A stretch of 64,000 bases of DNA. It comes from Sinohyriopsis cumingii. Its lineage: Eukaryota; Mollusca; Bivalvia; Unionida; Unionidae. A model generated the notes under the pieces. The model was not told the DNA's origin, did no database searches, and was given only the letters and a program-made list of their open reading frames with translations. Position 1 is the stretch's first letter. Each line of letters starts with the position of its first letter. The DNA is taken from NCBI GenBank assembly GCA_028554795.2, contig CM068835.1, positions 60,821,219 to 60,885,218 on the forward strand, written 5' to 3'. A program made the translations under genes and the position numbers. Positions 12,515 through 26,790 of this stretch are shown one piece after another.

Positions 12515-12727
12515 GGGCCCGTGTGGTCTAAAGTAGTCGCCTTTACCGATCTCTATCATCTCACCTCTGTCTACATGGGTCTGAGACTCAGGATCCATCA
12601 ATGTGGGTATGTGAGAAAGTTTACTAGCAGTTTCCCAAGAGTTGGTGGTTCTTATTATGTTCTTCCTATTGACCACAATGTATAGCTTATCATGTGCTGA
12701 AAAATGACATCAAACCCAAAAACAACG
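12515..12727 (+). mobile_element. tRNA-derived SINE B, diverged copy
   Basis: Begins GGGCCCGTGTGGTCTAAAG and contains ATCTCACCTCTGTCTACATG, AATGTGGGTATGTGAGAAAG and the terminal ACATCAAACCCAAAAACAAC. It shares order and length with the intact copy at 17272-17508 but is more diverged, and the A box has lost several bases. Confidence 0.75.
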
Positions 12728-15059
12728 AAAAGCATGACTAATGTCTTGATGATTTACATTGCTATTATAAGTTTGTGTTTTAATGTGTTCACAAAGTACC
12801 TGATTGCATTTTTGTAAACAAACTGCAATTAGTCTGAAACCAGGTATTATAATAAACAATTCATGAAATGCTTATACCTTAGGGTCGTTCCACAAAAGCT
12901 GTGTCATAATAATACATAAAACAAAAAATGGATTTAATTACAAGAGATCAAATGATAACTGGTTGTCTTTATCTGAAAACAAAAAGTAAGTGAAATAATT
13001 AAAGTATTCAAGCAGCAATGACAAAATTCAAACAATTGGATCTATGACCATGCTGAAAGATGGCAGCAGTATATATGAAATGCTGTGTAGACAGACTCCT
13101 GTATCCATGTTTGCTGAAAATCTGTATTATTTTTTTGAACAATAGAGGTCACTAGAGCCTTACACTGAATCTGACTTCCTTGACGACCCCACAATCATGG
13201 ATATTTCATCCCCTCTGTTTAATATGTGCACAAAAACAGAGAATAACAATTTCTAAGAACAGAAGATGAAATCGATTCCTCCCCTTCTAAAGATCAATAT
13301 TGTGAACTTGATATATGACCTTTTAGTCGTTCATCCCAATGGATGCTCCATGCATAAATTGATATGAAGCTGGACCTCCATTCATGGACATATGTTTGTC
13401 CCAAAACTTATCAAAGTGATATTAACCACTGTAAAATGACCTTGAATCTTTTGACCTCTAGATCCCTAGAGGCCTATCTGTCCGATGTCAAACTTCCATG
13501 AGAATGCTTAATGACAATTCATCAATGGAAACAAAGAATATGCTAGATTAACATTTTAACCACAGACTGCTGAGCACAGACAGCTAACCAGACTGCTAAA
13601 CTAAGCAGTCAAATCATGCTCAAAACTAGACTTGTAAAATGTTAGTAAGAGTTTGCAAATTATTTCAACACATCAGCAAGAGTACACCAGAGGCACTTAA
13701 AAGTAACCAGAATTGATGAACAAAGCAAAACTGTTACTTTTCTTTTAAATTCATGTGATGCAGATAAACTTTTTTTGCTTCCAAACTGTGACAGGGCAAT
13801 GTACAGAATGCAAAGGACAGGTTATAAGTCCTACAGCAAAAGACATAATGACAGCCTATTAGTGTAAAATCAGTATTTGTAACTGTGCATAAATTCTAGC
13901 TATTTTGCAGTTCCACAATGAGATTGCAAAAATACAACCCTTACAAATTTACTGCCTAATATGTTATAATCTCACTATAATATATGTAACTGTCAAAATA
14001 TAATTTGCCAACATTGAACAGATTTCTTTTTGGACAAGCCCATTAAAGTTCATGTTTGCAAAAACTACCAGATATACATAACTTATTTCTGAGCTTCTTA
14101 GTATTTCTTAAATGCATGGTAAAACTATAGTCTGCTCAGCAATATTCGGTATCTAACAAAAAAAGAAGGTTTATAAACAGAGACTGAGTAACACAAAGAA
14201 GGCCATTGTCTGCATGTCAAACCCATGATCAAAGCATTGCAATAAAACATGACCTCGACCCCTAGATCAAAAGGATGTGGAAGCATGTCACAGAATGATT
14301 GGTCTTAGCTTCATAATGACTGATCATTAAGGAAGAAAATCCATCAATTTGTTTAGGAAATAAAAGCAAATGAAAAAACAACAACAAAAAACGAAACCAA
14401 CATGCAAATTTTATATGACTATGAAATTTTCCTTCAAGGTAAAAAGAGTAAAACAAACCTGTTGTCTAAGCTTCACATTTATTCATGTATGATGAGAAGA
14501 AATAAAAGCAAATGAAATGTTTCAAAATATAACCTTAGCACAATTTTCTATCCATGTGACCTTGAACCCCAATTTTGCATGGGAGTAATCTTTTCCAAGT
14601 CAGTCTGCATGGGCAAACAAAGCTGATAATTTTTTTGTAGCATCTAATCTTGGCACATAGATCAATTCAACAGAAGTCAGGAATTTTTGCACCTGCAGTT
14701 GGATTTCTAGTTTTGTAACAGACATCATCATAATTTGGACCATCTGCTCATTAGCCATGAAAGAAATTCCTTGAAAAGGAGCAACAACTTTAAATCTGAC
14801 CTACATGCCTAGCAAGGTAGATCGGTGAAAATGATCTCAAAATTTGAATTTTTATTTTACTGATGTAACAACTGGACCAATCACATGAAAATTCACTTGC
14901 CAAATATTAATTTTAGTTGCCTGGGCTAGATGGGGCAAGGAAGTGTCATCCCTTGCTGAAGACTGACTTTGTTCTTACAAAGGGCAGGATTAAGCGCCCT
15001 GCAATTCTTCACCATTTACCCAATTAAAAAATTGAAAACTGCTTAAACATTACATTTGG

Positions 15060-15305
15060 TTGTTGTTGTTGTTGTTGTAGGGTTTAACGCCATTTTTCAG
15101 CACACGATAGGCTATACATGGCGGCCAGTATTAATGGTGGAGGAAGAACCCGGGAAAACCCCAGAAAGAACCACCGACCCACGAGAAGCTACTGGCAAGC
15201 TTTCTCACATAACCACATTAGCCGAATCCGAGACTCGAACCGACGCAGACAGAGGTGAGATGGCAGTGATCCGTAACGGTGAGCGCTTTAGACCACTCGG
15301 CCACT
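15060..15305 (-). mobile_element. tRNA-derived SINE B, full-length with target-site duplication
   Basis: On the minus strand it begins with a head ending in GGTTCGAGTC and closes with (GTT)n/(AAC)n at 15060. It is flanked by CATTACATTTGG (15048-15059) and CATTACAATTGG (15306-15317), an 11-of-12 target duplication. It lies just beyond parvin exon 11. Confidence 0.85.
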
Positions 15306-15835
15306 CATTACAATTGGAATGGTTGCTTCCTTGCTCTGGACAATTTATGGTTATTTGAATTTTCCATAACTCAGAGAATAAATATCTCAGAGTTCAAATT
15401 TTTGGAAATATCACACTGCCTTCATCAGTGACTAGTGCTGCTCATGTGACTTCTAATTATCACGTGATATGACGTTATCATATCAAATGTAGTGATTGTG
15501 AGAATAAATATATTGGTAAAACAGGAAAAGTGTTAGAAACAAGGATTAAAGAACACATCAGTAGAGAGTCTTCTATAATACATGAACACTGTAGCCAGGG
15601 ACATTCCATCATTCCCAATAAGACCACGGTCATCACATCTGAGGACAACATATGGAAAAGGAAGGTGATGGAGGTGATCAAAATATGACAGCAGAGGAAA
15701 ACACTAAGCAGAGATGAGGGGCTTGAAAATTTTGAACTCTAAGATATTTATGCTCTGTGTAAGGGAAAATCCTAATAATCATGCTTAAACCTTGGAAATC
15801 TTTCTTCCTGACATACAATTATTAATGGCACTTAC

Positions 15836-15937
15836 CTTCTGTTCAAATGTAGTTGGGGTCAAGTGATAGTCATATAGTGGGACAAAGTAACCTTCCAGAA
15901 GTCCCATCAGAATCACCAGGTATACACCATCATGAAA
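15836..15937 (-). CDS. parvin: Parvin exon 11 (residues 282-315, CH2)
   Basis: The acceptor GTTTTCAG precedes 15937 and the donor GTAAGT begins at 15835. Length is 102 nt, phase 0 on both sides. It encodes [20 protein letters not shown] then LTPTTFEQK, nearly identical to vertebrate parvin CH2. Because it ends in a good donor, at least one more exon (N..FAFELM...RPEDI...NLFTKY in the family) must follow. Confidence 0.97.
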
Positions 15938-18900
15938 CTGAAAACATAAAATATCACTATAAGTGAGATTCATCTAGACTTCCCATATCATGTACCATCG
16001 CTAATTTTATCATCTCTGCACTTGCAAAGAAGTGCAAGGGATACTGTGACACAGTCCATCAAATCTCTTTGTGATATCCAAAGACAATCAATCTGATTGA
16101 AAATAGCTGAAAAACAATTGATTAAAGCATTTAACAGACAAACGCTACATTAATTTAAGCTGACCTACTATTTACATGTATATTTAAAGCCGAGAGTATA
16201 TGATTCTTACTTTTTACTTTGTTACTACTGCTGTAAGTATAATATTGATAGTGTGAAACCAAAATGGAAAACAGGAAATTTACAATTCTAAATGTATTGC
16301 GTTCATCTCCTCGACCAGCGATGATAACTGGTTCCTAAATATAAAGAAAATTGTAAATACCAACCATGAAATATAGGTCAAAGTTACCAAGTTTTCAATG
16401 ATGGCTTTAGTTCTTACTCCTCATAATGTACTTACATACCAAGTTATGTGACTCCAAAGGCAACAGTATCTAAGACAATGCGCTAAATGCTAAGCTTGCC
16501 ATAGTTCAGTGGACTATCAATAACATCGCAGTGGACTATCAACATCGCAGTGGACTATCGATAACATCACAGTGGACTATCAATAACATCACAGTGACTG
16601 AAGTTTCACTCAACGGGGTGTACTCTGCATGATACATCTAAATGCTGTTGTGACTCTATCAGCAATAGTGCCTTTGAAAATGATCTAAACACAAATCCAA
16701 TTCTGTGTTCATGCCAGATGTTTGGACACACATACCTCTGGAAAGACATTGTTGTAGTTGTAAGGTTTAATGGTAGAGGAAGAACCTGGGAAAACCCTGG
16801 AAAGAACCACTGACCCACAAGATACTAGCAAGCTTTCTCACATACCCACATTGGTTGAACCTGAGACTCAAACCCATGCAGATGGAGGTGAGATGGCAAT
16901 GATCTGTAATGGTAAGCACTTTAGACCACTTGGCCACTCAGGGCCCCCTTGAAAGACATCCTTGATCCCTAACGCAAACTGCTTTGCAATCTGGGCAAAA
17001 ATTAGCAAACTTTACCAAGTGGTAATGACAGACAGTGAAACGTATATTTGTAGCATTTTTAGTTGTTGTCCATCATAATGGGAAGATCCAAGGAATAAAA
17101 ACTTTAGTGGTAATGCACAAGTAATTTAGACATCATTAATTTTAGAAAGATATGAACTTATTCAGAGATTTAAAAAACAACTTTATCTGTGTTTTTTTAA
17201 TTTTTATACCAAGATTAACAATCATCAAATGTATACTACACAAGATTTGGAGAATATTTACTAAAGCAAAGGGGGGGGGCCTCGAGTGGCCGAGTGGTCT
17301 AAAGCGTTCTCTGTTACGGATTACTGCCATCTCACCTCTGTCTGTGTGGGTTCGAGTCACCGATTTGGCCAATGTGGGTATGTGAAAAAGCTTGCCAGTA
17401 GCTTCTCGTGGGTCAGTGGTTCTTTCCTGGTTCTTCCTCCACCACTAATACTGCCACCATGTATAGCCTATCGTCTGCTGAAAAATGGCATTAAACCACA
17501 CAACAACAACTAAAGCAAAGCTAACTCAGTAATATGGGTTAGCAGTAAATACATGACTTATCTGAACTGAGAAGACAATAATAATCCATAACAACAGTAC
17601 TGATCATGCAATGGTTCATATATTTCTGCACAATTATGCATATATTAACAAAGAATTATTACTGTTTTTATTTAACACTGACATTTTCCAGATGTATTTT
17701 ACCGTGTTAAAACATATCTACTCTATGTAAGCTATTTGGATTTACCTGTGTATCAATATCTGTCACTTCCAGGTTAACTTTCAGCAGCTGCTTGTTCACA
17801 AATGTCACCAGTGTCTGTAAAATGTTAATATTAGCATTTGACAATGATCAATCTGTATGCAAATGAATGTCAGTGCACAATGCATCAATGGCAAATAAAT
17901 GTCAACAGCCAATTATTGTGGTGTTAAAGCAAAGCAGACTTCACGTAGTTTAGGGGTGCAAAAAGAATAATCTTCAAGGCCTTGTCATCCATGTGCTATT
18001 TGGTGTGTGTTCAAATATTTGGGTCAGTACCTAACCTGTTTGCCCTGAAAGATGCAAGAGACCTGATCCATAAACCAAATAAAAACAAACTGTTAATGAT
18101 GCTGTGAAGACATTATAATAAACAAAATTAAAATAAAACTATATTTCACAGTGTAAACATTCCAAGCATTAAATCAATATAAGTTACTAATCCATAGAGG
18201 AAATACAAAGAAACTGCATTCATACACACCTAAAACAGTACTCATGACTGAAAACATATTTTTTCATGATTCACAGACCCTTTCCAAAAATAAGCTACAG
18301 GTGTTAAGACTGAGAAAAGATTCTGTTCTTGATGGCAAATACCACATACAACTTAATATTCCCACTTGCTTTCATAAGCAAACACCTATCACTGGACACT
18401 GGAGACACTATCCTCTTGTAAGGCTGCAAAGATCACCAATGTCATGAGGAGATGGATTTAATCATAAGAAAGGCAAAGCAAGACAAATCCTGGCACAGAA
18501 ACAAATCAATGAAGACTGCTGCATAGAAGATTCAGTGTCAGATTTGCCAAACTGAGAATCATCAGTGTCTATGCACTAAGGTTGTACATGATGGAGCCAT
18601 GTACAAATACTATGATAGTATATATGCAACAGTCAAAGCAGCAGTAAAACATCATGTTCTGCTTGTTATATAAGACTTACATTCAGGATTTGGAAGTGAC
18701 AAAATTGACAGAAAACTAACAGAAAGCCAGATAGATCACATCCTAATGAATGGCAAGTGGAGATATTCATTGCATAATGTGTGAAAAAAGAAACATGCTG
18801 ATGTGGGAAGCAAACACATCTTTGTAGTAGCTCTGCTTTGTCTCAAGTTATGGGGAACCAAACTTTAGGGGAAAAGACAAACTCGGTTTGATGTTATAAG

Positions 18901-20942
18901 ACTTACCAACCAAGAATAAGTACATCGTACTGAATGAGAAGAGGTGACAAAAATGACTGGACATGCATTTCAACAAGCAATGCAGGAAGCAGGAGAAACT
19001 ATCCTTGGTTATCAGAACTCATAAAATGAAGAGTAGGTATCTGAGTCCAACTGGAGGTTACTTGAAGAAAGGAAACAGATAATGAAATCCATGCTCGATG
19101 CCAAGCCCCCATCCCCTCAAAGAAATAATATCTAAAAAGAAGGAAAAGGAAGTGAAAAACAGGATATGAAAGATTAAGGGACACTTGACTGAAGAACTTG
19201 CAACAAAAGCAGGTACTGTGGAACATACCATGACCTACCCTAAAAGACAAAGACAGTAAACTCATCTCTGATGAGAGATTTCAAGATGGAATCAGCACTT
19301 TCAAAGCTTCTTAAACAGATCAAACCCAGTGAACATAGCAGATATTCAAGAAGGAGCAGGTGATCTAAACATCAAAACAGACTGCATCCTTAAGTCTGAG
19401 AATGCTTTAAAAAGTACATAGTGTCAATAGAATCTGCTGAAAGCTGATGAAGAAACACCAAAAGTACCTCTGCAGGCTTTTCCAACAGAAACAGAACACT
19501 GAAGACACCCAAGAAGAATGAATAACTGGCATCATTGTCAAGCTTTTTAAGAAAGGCAACCCTAGGAACTGCAACAACTGGTGAGAGATAACATTGCTGG
19601 ATGTTCCTCACTAGAAAGGTCTTCAGCAAAAATCTCCTCCTAAGAATTTCAGCTGATGTATTGATACCTTATACCTTTTGTAGAATAAATTTTTCTCAAA
19701 GAAATAGATCTTACATGTGTATTCTTGGGAGAAACTTCATACTTCATAATGGACCTCCAGAGTGGAGAGTTCCCTACATAAAGGGAGCTAACTCTTCTAG
19801 TTTGCACATAAATGTGATGTTACACAGTTTATGACTGATGGTGTACACTTATTACAGTGAGTACTGACATTGACAAACATTACACTGTTTTAAGTGTATA
19901 GCATAGATGTTATGCCAAATAGGGTATAACAATACAGCAACAAATAGGGTATAACAATACAGGAACAAATACCTTCTTCACCAGGTTCAACTTGTCTGGG
20001 GCATGGTCAAACAGTGTGTCAAATGCATCTCTCTCTGAAATATACATATATGCCTCAGTTATTATATAAATAATTATCAATAGTTAATAATGCATAAACA
20101 CTGTCATGTACAATCGATACATAATTTACATTATTGAAACTTATATTATTTTCAGTTTGTTCCCGTACAAAGAAATCAAACCTGTACTCACTACTGACTC
20201 CAAGTAGTATACCATAAGCATTTCTTGATTTCAGACTGGATGAAGTCTGAGTCATACTTCAAACTAAGAGATTATAACTTAAATGGACTGTTGATGAATA
20301 TTATAAGAATCAAAACCCTTTTTACTTGATTGTATCCTATGTATGGATTATTATCAATAATCTTTCAATTCTTGTTTTCAAATGACAAATCGACCTCACA
20401 TAATACATTCAGTTTTAATTTGCTTGTACTTTTGGTCCATTAGGAAACAAAACAAGTTTTAATTAATGTCTTTTTTTCTTCTTCATCTTCAGGAAAAAGA
20501 TATTTAGCTCTTGAAATTTCTTGTAATGCAAAATTTTAAAACTGCACAATATTTGTAAATAACATATGGGTCTGCTGCCCCATGCATCTAAGGATTCATC
20601 TTACTAACAGGGATTGTAGTGAAAATGAGAGACAGTTGTTTCATACACTTCGTTCAAAAACTGTAATATTTATGCACATCTTAGCTGATCATTATGTGAT
20701 TTGGTTTATGATTTAAGATGAAGTTCATATTAAAAAGGTCAAAATGTTAAGTTCTTCTGCTCAATAAAGTGATTTTATAAAATTATCTGAAAACTGATAT
20801 CATTATCATAGTAATTTGACCTTGAGTGCTAGATGATGTCTTGATGTCAGCATCGGAAAATCCAGATTTTGAATCAATACTTTGCTCTCATAATGGTATC
20901 AATTTTATGATGCTGACAACTCTGTGTGATCTAGCAAACAAG

Positions 20943-20999
<57 letters not shown>

Positions 21000-23900
21000 A
21001 GTTCAAAATGATAAAGTAATTTTCTATCAAATACAAATAAATTGTGTTTTTACATCAAAATAAAAAAAACCTATTTTGTTATTTTACATTTTAACTATTA
21101 TCAGCTAATGATGAAGTGTGATTTTAAATATTTTCACCATGATTTATACAAATGCATTACCCAAAGGTACAACTGATCAACAATATGTTGGCTGCAGCTG
21201 CTGAATTTTAGTAAAATAAACAATCAAGGTAAATCTGTTTTTTTCTTATTCTTAGAATAGTGTGAAGATGGTGTACTGTGTATGCTCACTTATAAGTCAA
21301 AGTCCAACTGCAAACTACACAGACCCAGATCTGCCATCACATAATATACCAGTAGATCTGGATCTGTTCAGTTTGTTAAAAGTAATCAGTAGAACAAACT
21401 GCACAGACCTTGATCTGCAGGTGTATTATACAGGCAGATTAGGATCTTTGTTGTTTGCAGCTTGACTTGACTTACAAGAGAGTATAAATGGTACTTTAAT
21501 TTAGCAGCAAATAATGCTTTACTTTTATTTGTCCGCAAAGCAAACAAACACACTAATAAAAATTTAGTTAAATACTGAGCCACAATATGAAATGTAGGAT
21601 GGGGCGGGATGAAACTGTATGCCAATGGTTGAAATAGATTCACATAATCCTTAAAAAGGAAATATGAAACCAGAATTATCACTTCATGTGCCATTATATA
21701 CAATGAAATGAACAACTCTGTTTTCAAATTAATACTGATGGCATGTGAAAATAATTAAAATGAGTGTATGCAGATTATGGATATCGCATTCTACATAACA
21801 GGGAGAGAATTGCTAGTACCTTCAAACATTTGATGAATATATAAATATGGTATCAACAATGTGAATATACAACATAGGTCATCTTCATACAAGAGAATGA
21901 CTTTCAAGATAACGAATTTGACTCCACAAGTGTGGATGTAATCAAAATATTGTACACTTGAGCTCATGTTTACAATTCATCTATTGTTCATTCTCTCATC
22001 AAATTAGTTTGCTCTGTTAACATTCTGTACAGCTTCCATGATTTCCCTTGCTTTATTCTTTAACGGCAAATATTTGTTTCAAAAGCTTCAAACATAATGC
22101 TAGATTTACATTATTCTCCACAGGGTGTATAATTTATCTGTACCAATGAGTGATACCTGGATGCTAGATGTACAGCATGTGATGTTATACCATCTCTACC
22201 AATATTGGTTAATTTCTAATCACAATGCCTACAATGGGGAGGTAACTCACAAATACCCAAACTCTGTCTATTAACCACCAGCTGTCAGCTAATGGTTTTT
22301 AATTCCAAATTCCAAACGAAACCAAGTCAATCTTGTCCCTGGCAATTCATGAACTGTTTTGTGTTGTTGTGCTAAGTTGTGTTGTGTTAGACACCATGAG
22401 AGTTTCTACTATAAAACACCCATCAAGTCAATTCAGAATAGTTTCATTACTTTTGATCCAAACTGGATGCAATTTTCCCCATGAACCAGATTAAATTGGA
22501 ACATTTTCAAACAAAAATTCATGTTGGTTTATCTCTGTTCTGGCAATTCATCAATTCCCTGACAGAAGCGGAAGCAACCTATATGATACAAAATGAGTCA
22601 TCATATATAATTTAAGATATGAGTACTTTATGAAATTGTACATACTGAATGAAAGATATGAAATATTTTTAGGAACAATGAAGAAAAATGCAGCTTTGAC
22701 AAAAGCTTATTATCAAAAAAAATCTTCAAATAAATAAAAGTAAAGAAAATATCTTCAAACACAATATACAAATAATCATATAATGTGTCCGCAGATATTT
22801 CAAAGAGAAATTGATAATGGTTAGATAGTAGACAACATGGGTTTCACTTATCAGCTGGAAATGATATGCTGTAGAGATCAACTCAATTACATAAGCAATA
22901 AAAACATTCCAAGACATAGATACCTATACAAAAATGATAGATTTGTTTATTGCATTTGCACAGTGAATAGTTTCAAACAAGTCTGGAGATGTCTACAATT
23001 ATACAAAGACTTACAGTCTCTGATTCAGGAAAGAAAACTTTCAACTTTCAAAATGAAAACTAATTGGAAGATTTTTTTGGTGTTAAACAAAAAGATAGTA
23101 AGAAATAAGATTATTTATTTTGAGTCTGAAAGTTTCTTTTAAAGGTCAGATTATTTGTTGAAAGAAAGTAAACCATGCTAAATATTTCTTTTTGTTTTGT
23201 AAGATGTAAGGTTTCATTCTAAGGCATAGAGATGACAAAAGGATTATGGCATTCAGTCACTGGAAACATACATTACCTGACACAACATCCAATTCACCTA
23301 TTTCTAACAGTAATAATAATAAATGGATTCATATAAATAACAAGTCATTTGCTGTATACTGTTTTAATGCATTACCATAATGTATTGTATTCACTATTTA
23401 TGTAGCATTAGTAACTAAGATCATGAAAATACAAAGCAATTATAAATGATATTTCACAAGCCATATAAACAATAGTTATTATTCTCATAGGTCGGTGGTT
23501 CTTTTCCGGGTTTTCCCGGTTCATCCTCCACCATTTGTACTGGCTGACATGTATAGCCTATCTTGTGCTGAAAAATGGCGATAAACACTACAACAACAAT
23601 AGCAATAGTTATTATTTACATGACCGTTATAAAATTACAACGATGGCAAACCTGTGTCTATTTGGGCTTGTAATCTTCATGGTTTTGTGAGGACTCATGT
23701 TCCCAGTAAGACACTCTTCTGGAGTTACCATCTGTACTCACTTATAAGTTGGGTCCAACAGCAAATTGCATTGACCCAGATCTGATACTGCAAACTGCAC
23801 TAGCAAATCTGGGACTATGCAGTCTGTCAGAAGTAATCAGTAGAACAAACTACACAGACAGACCCTGATCCAGGCTTTTGATATCACCCTGCTAACAGGT

Positions 23901-26713
23901 GACATCAGAGCCATTTGCCAAGTCTGTAATATAAGACAGTTTCTGTCTATTTGTTCTAGCCCACAAAGTAATCAATTTTGCTGCTGCAGGTTTCTTTTTA
24001 ATGTGTGGTGGCATTCATCAAACATTCATGAGTACCGTACTCTTCTGATTCAAATGTGTGTGTGTGTGCATGTGTGCGTGCATGTATGTATGTATGTATG
24101 TATGTATGTATGTATGTATGTATGTATGTATGCATGTATGTATATTTACAAACTGAATACCAGTAGGTAAACAATTTTATTTCAGATTTTGTCAGGTAAA
24201 AGTAGAAATATTGGGTTTACACTTTGATATCTTTACCTGTTCTGGATATTAAGCTATTTTCAAAGTTACTGTCTTTTGCAAAAACAAAGTCACATAGCAA
24301 TTTCTCTGAATCAGGCTTGAATATTTTTTATAAGTTCAAATTAGTCTTTCTTTTGCTTCCATGTTATCTTGCTCAAAGATTTAATAAAATGAGTGATCGT
24401 TTTATATATATGCAGCAAAAACTTTGAAAACTCCAGCATAAAACACATTAGTTTTTTAAAACTCCAGCATAAAACACTTCACTGGTCTGCATTAATCAAA
24501 TGACTTTTTCAGTCCATAAGTTTCACATTCTCATCTTTGTGACCTGAAAACTCAAAACTACCAAAATCCTTAACTATGCATTTATCCTTCAAAGCTTTAA
24601 CTGTCTAAAGTTCAACATTATATGAAATATATCTATAACAAGCAATTACAACTAAACTGATATATAACACATGCCGGATGCATGGCCTTATAATTGCCAT
24701 TCCAGACTTAGGTATTAAATTAAACTATGATTGGAAGCGCAGACTTGGATACAAAAAGTTTTAATATTATATTTTTCAATTCTCTATCTAGGATTCCAAG
24801 GGCAGTGAAACTTGCTCCAAATATGGGGGCAGTGCCCCAGATAACGTCTGTGTATTTCATTCATAACATTAAACTTAACCAAGTCAAATTAGACTTTTAC
24901 CAACCTAATTGGGTATATTTTGATTTTAAATGATTTCATTTAAAATTTAAATTCCCCATTGATTTCTGTTCATGTTCTCAGGCAAAATCATTTTCTCTGC
25001 ACTTGTATAGTTCTTGGAGACTCTCTCTAGAGAGGAACTATCTACACTTGGCATACCTTCATCAGACCAAACATTTTCACTTAGTATTTGGCATGATGCA
25101 CACATCTCAGCCTTTTCTCTTTATCACTCACATCAATTACTTCCAAGTATGGTAATGACTGTCTCCATAAATCATATGTTTCTTATTAAACCTTGTTTAT
25201 ATAATGTTTTCTGGATGATTTAAAAGAGTTTGATTCAACAAATTTATCAATTAAATCTGAGAGAGTACTTCTCTCTATTGATTTTAATGATGGACCATCG
25301 TCTGGCTAATAAAGCTAAGAATTCTTGGTCTTTTCAATAAACTTTCAGACTTTACAGATTTTTCCCTCTTTTTTTCTGACATTTTTAGCGTCTTTCTGAT
25401 ACTGTCTGAACAATTGATTTTTATACAAGAAATGAACAAACAACCACCTTGTTAATTGTAACAATAGAAGTTAGACTGGAATTGTAACAATAGAAGTTAG
25501 ACTGGTTTACCATATTTGTTTAGCTAATTAGCATGTGGTTTCTTATTTAGTTTATTAATAATGTAAGTGGCATCAGACAATAATAATAGACTAGTTGTTT
25601 AAATCAACTATTTATTTACACAAATATAAGCACAGAGACATCAACTGTTTGAGTGAAAAAAATAACGCTTGTGTATGTGGTATGCATACAGGAAGAATAG
25701 TTTTTTTAGGTATTTAATTGTTTTAATTGAATGAAATACAATGATAATCTGCTTATCTGGGGCAATGTGTGAAGGCCTATAGAAAATGTAAAAGGGACAA
25801 AACAATACCTGAAAATACACGAAGTTCTAGTAGTTATTTTACTGTGATGGTCTAGTCTAGTATGATAAATCAACCCCTCAAGACTATGGTGATACTGATG
25901 GACAATATGTGTACCTGATGTCACCTGTTTATTAAACTGTGCAATTTTGCTGCATGCAAATCCTACCAGAATACATCTACATACAGTTTAGACACAGGTA
26001 TTTGGTAATAGCCATATCTAGCGCAAAATTCTCAATGGCCACAGCACTGAGGATTGTGCTTTTCCATGTGAATATACAAGTCACCAAACACAGGATTTGA
26101 AATATTATGCAAATGCTGCCAAAAGAACCCTTCGGCTGATGCTAGCTCAACATCCACAAGAAATACCTGTAAGAGTATAAAATGTACACTGATGTGTGAG
26201 GACAAAATTGTTTGCAGATTTTTGCAGGTTTTAATGAATGGACTTCAAAAATGCCAGTCAATATCATTACAGATGTGGGGCTGATTTATCAATCTCGGTC
26301 TATCACACCCTGATCAGCCGGTACATTATGTGACTGCATGTCTGGATCTGTGTTGCTTGCAGTTGGTCCTGAACTATAAGCGTGTATATAAGGTTCCACA
26401 TTGAAATATCAAGGGCTCATGTAAACCATGCAAATATTTGCCCAAAATGAGCAACAACAACGAAATTTCCAAATCAAACACTACTTTCATGTATCTTTAG
26501 TTTCCATCCATTATCTACTAGTGGTTATGCATAAAACTCTATTCTCTGAATTAAATATTTTTTCAAAGTAAATGCTACATGATGTATTTCTGCAAATTTC
26601 TTTCTGTAAATTTCTTCCTTCAAAAATAAAGTCCCTTTTACAACTAATCCAGCCCCTGAACTCTGCACTGAAACATGATAGCTCAATGAACCCTGAATAC
26701 TTCAGCTGCAAAG

Positions 26714-26790
<77 letters not shown>

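Larger units (their letters stand above)
1..15835 (-). other. Parvin intron 11 or 3' flank, no coding exon found
   Basis: The final CH2 exon(s) were searched for by eye on the minus strand and not found, so this stretch is probably intron throughout. It contains two foldback MITE copies, two tRNA-SINE copies, three minisatellites (4.3, 5.9-7.5 and 11.2-11.9 kb), a DIRS-like relic at 7.5-10.6 kb and tRNA-SINE B copies at 12.5 and 15.1 kb. The stretches 1650-4250, 4740-5880 and 12730-15045 show no recognisable gene, apart from short open frames without homology. Confidence 0.6.
15938..17745 (-). other. Parvin intron 10
   Basis: The 1808-bp GT-AG intron holds a four-copy 22-bp tandem repeat (about 16508-16592) and two tRNA-SINE B copies, 16750-16950 on the minus strand and 17272-17508 on the plus strand. 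Nothing else was recognised. Confidence 0.85.

Noticed and set aside
17286..17372. Possible tRNA-Ser or tRNA-Leu genes at the SINE B heads
   Set aside because: A and B boxes are present but the cloverleaf does not close, and the same head is followed by the same SINE body with target-site duplications.
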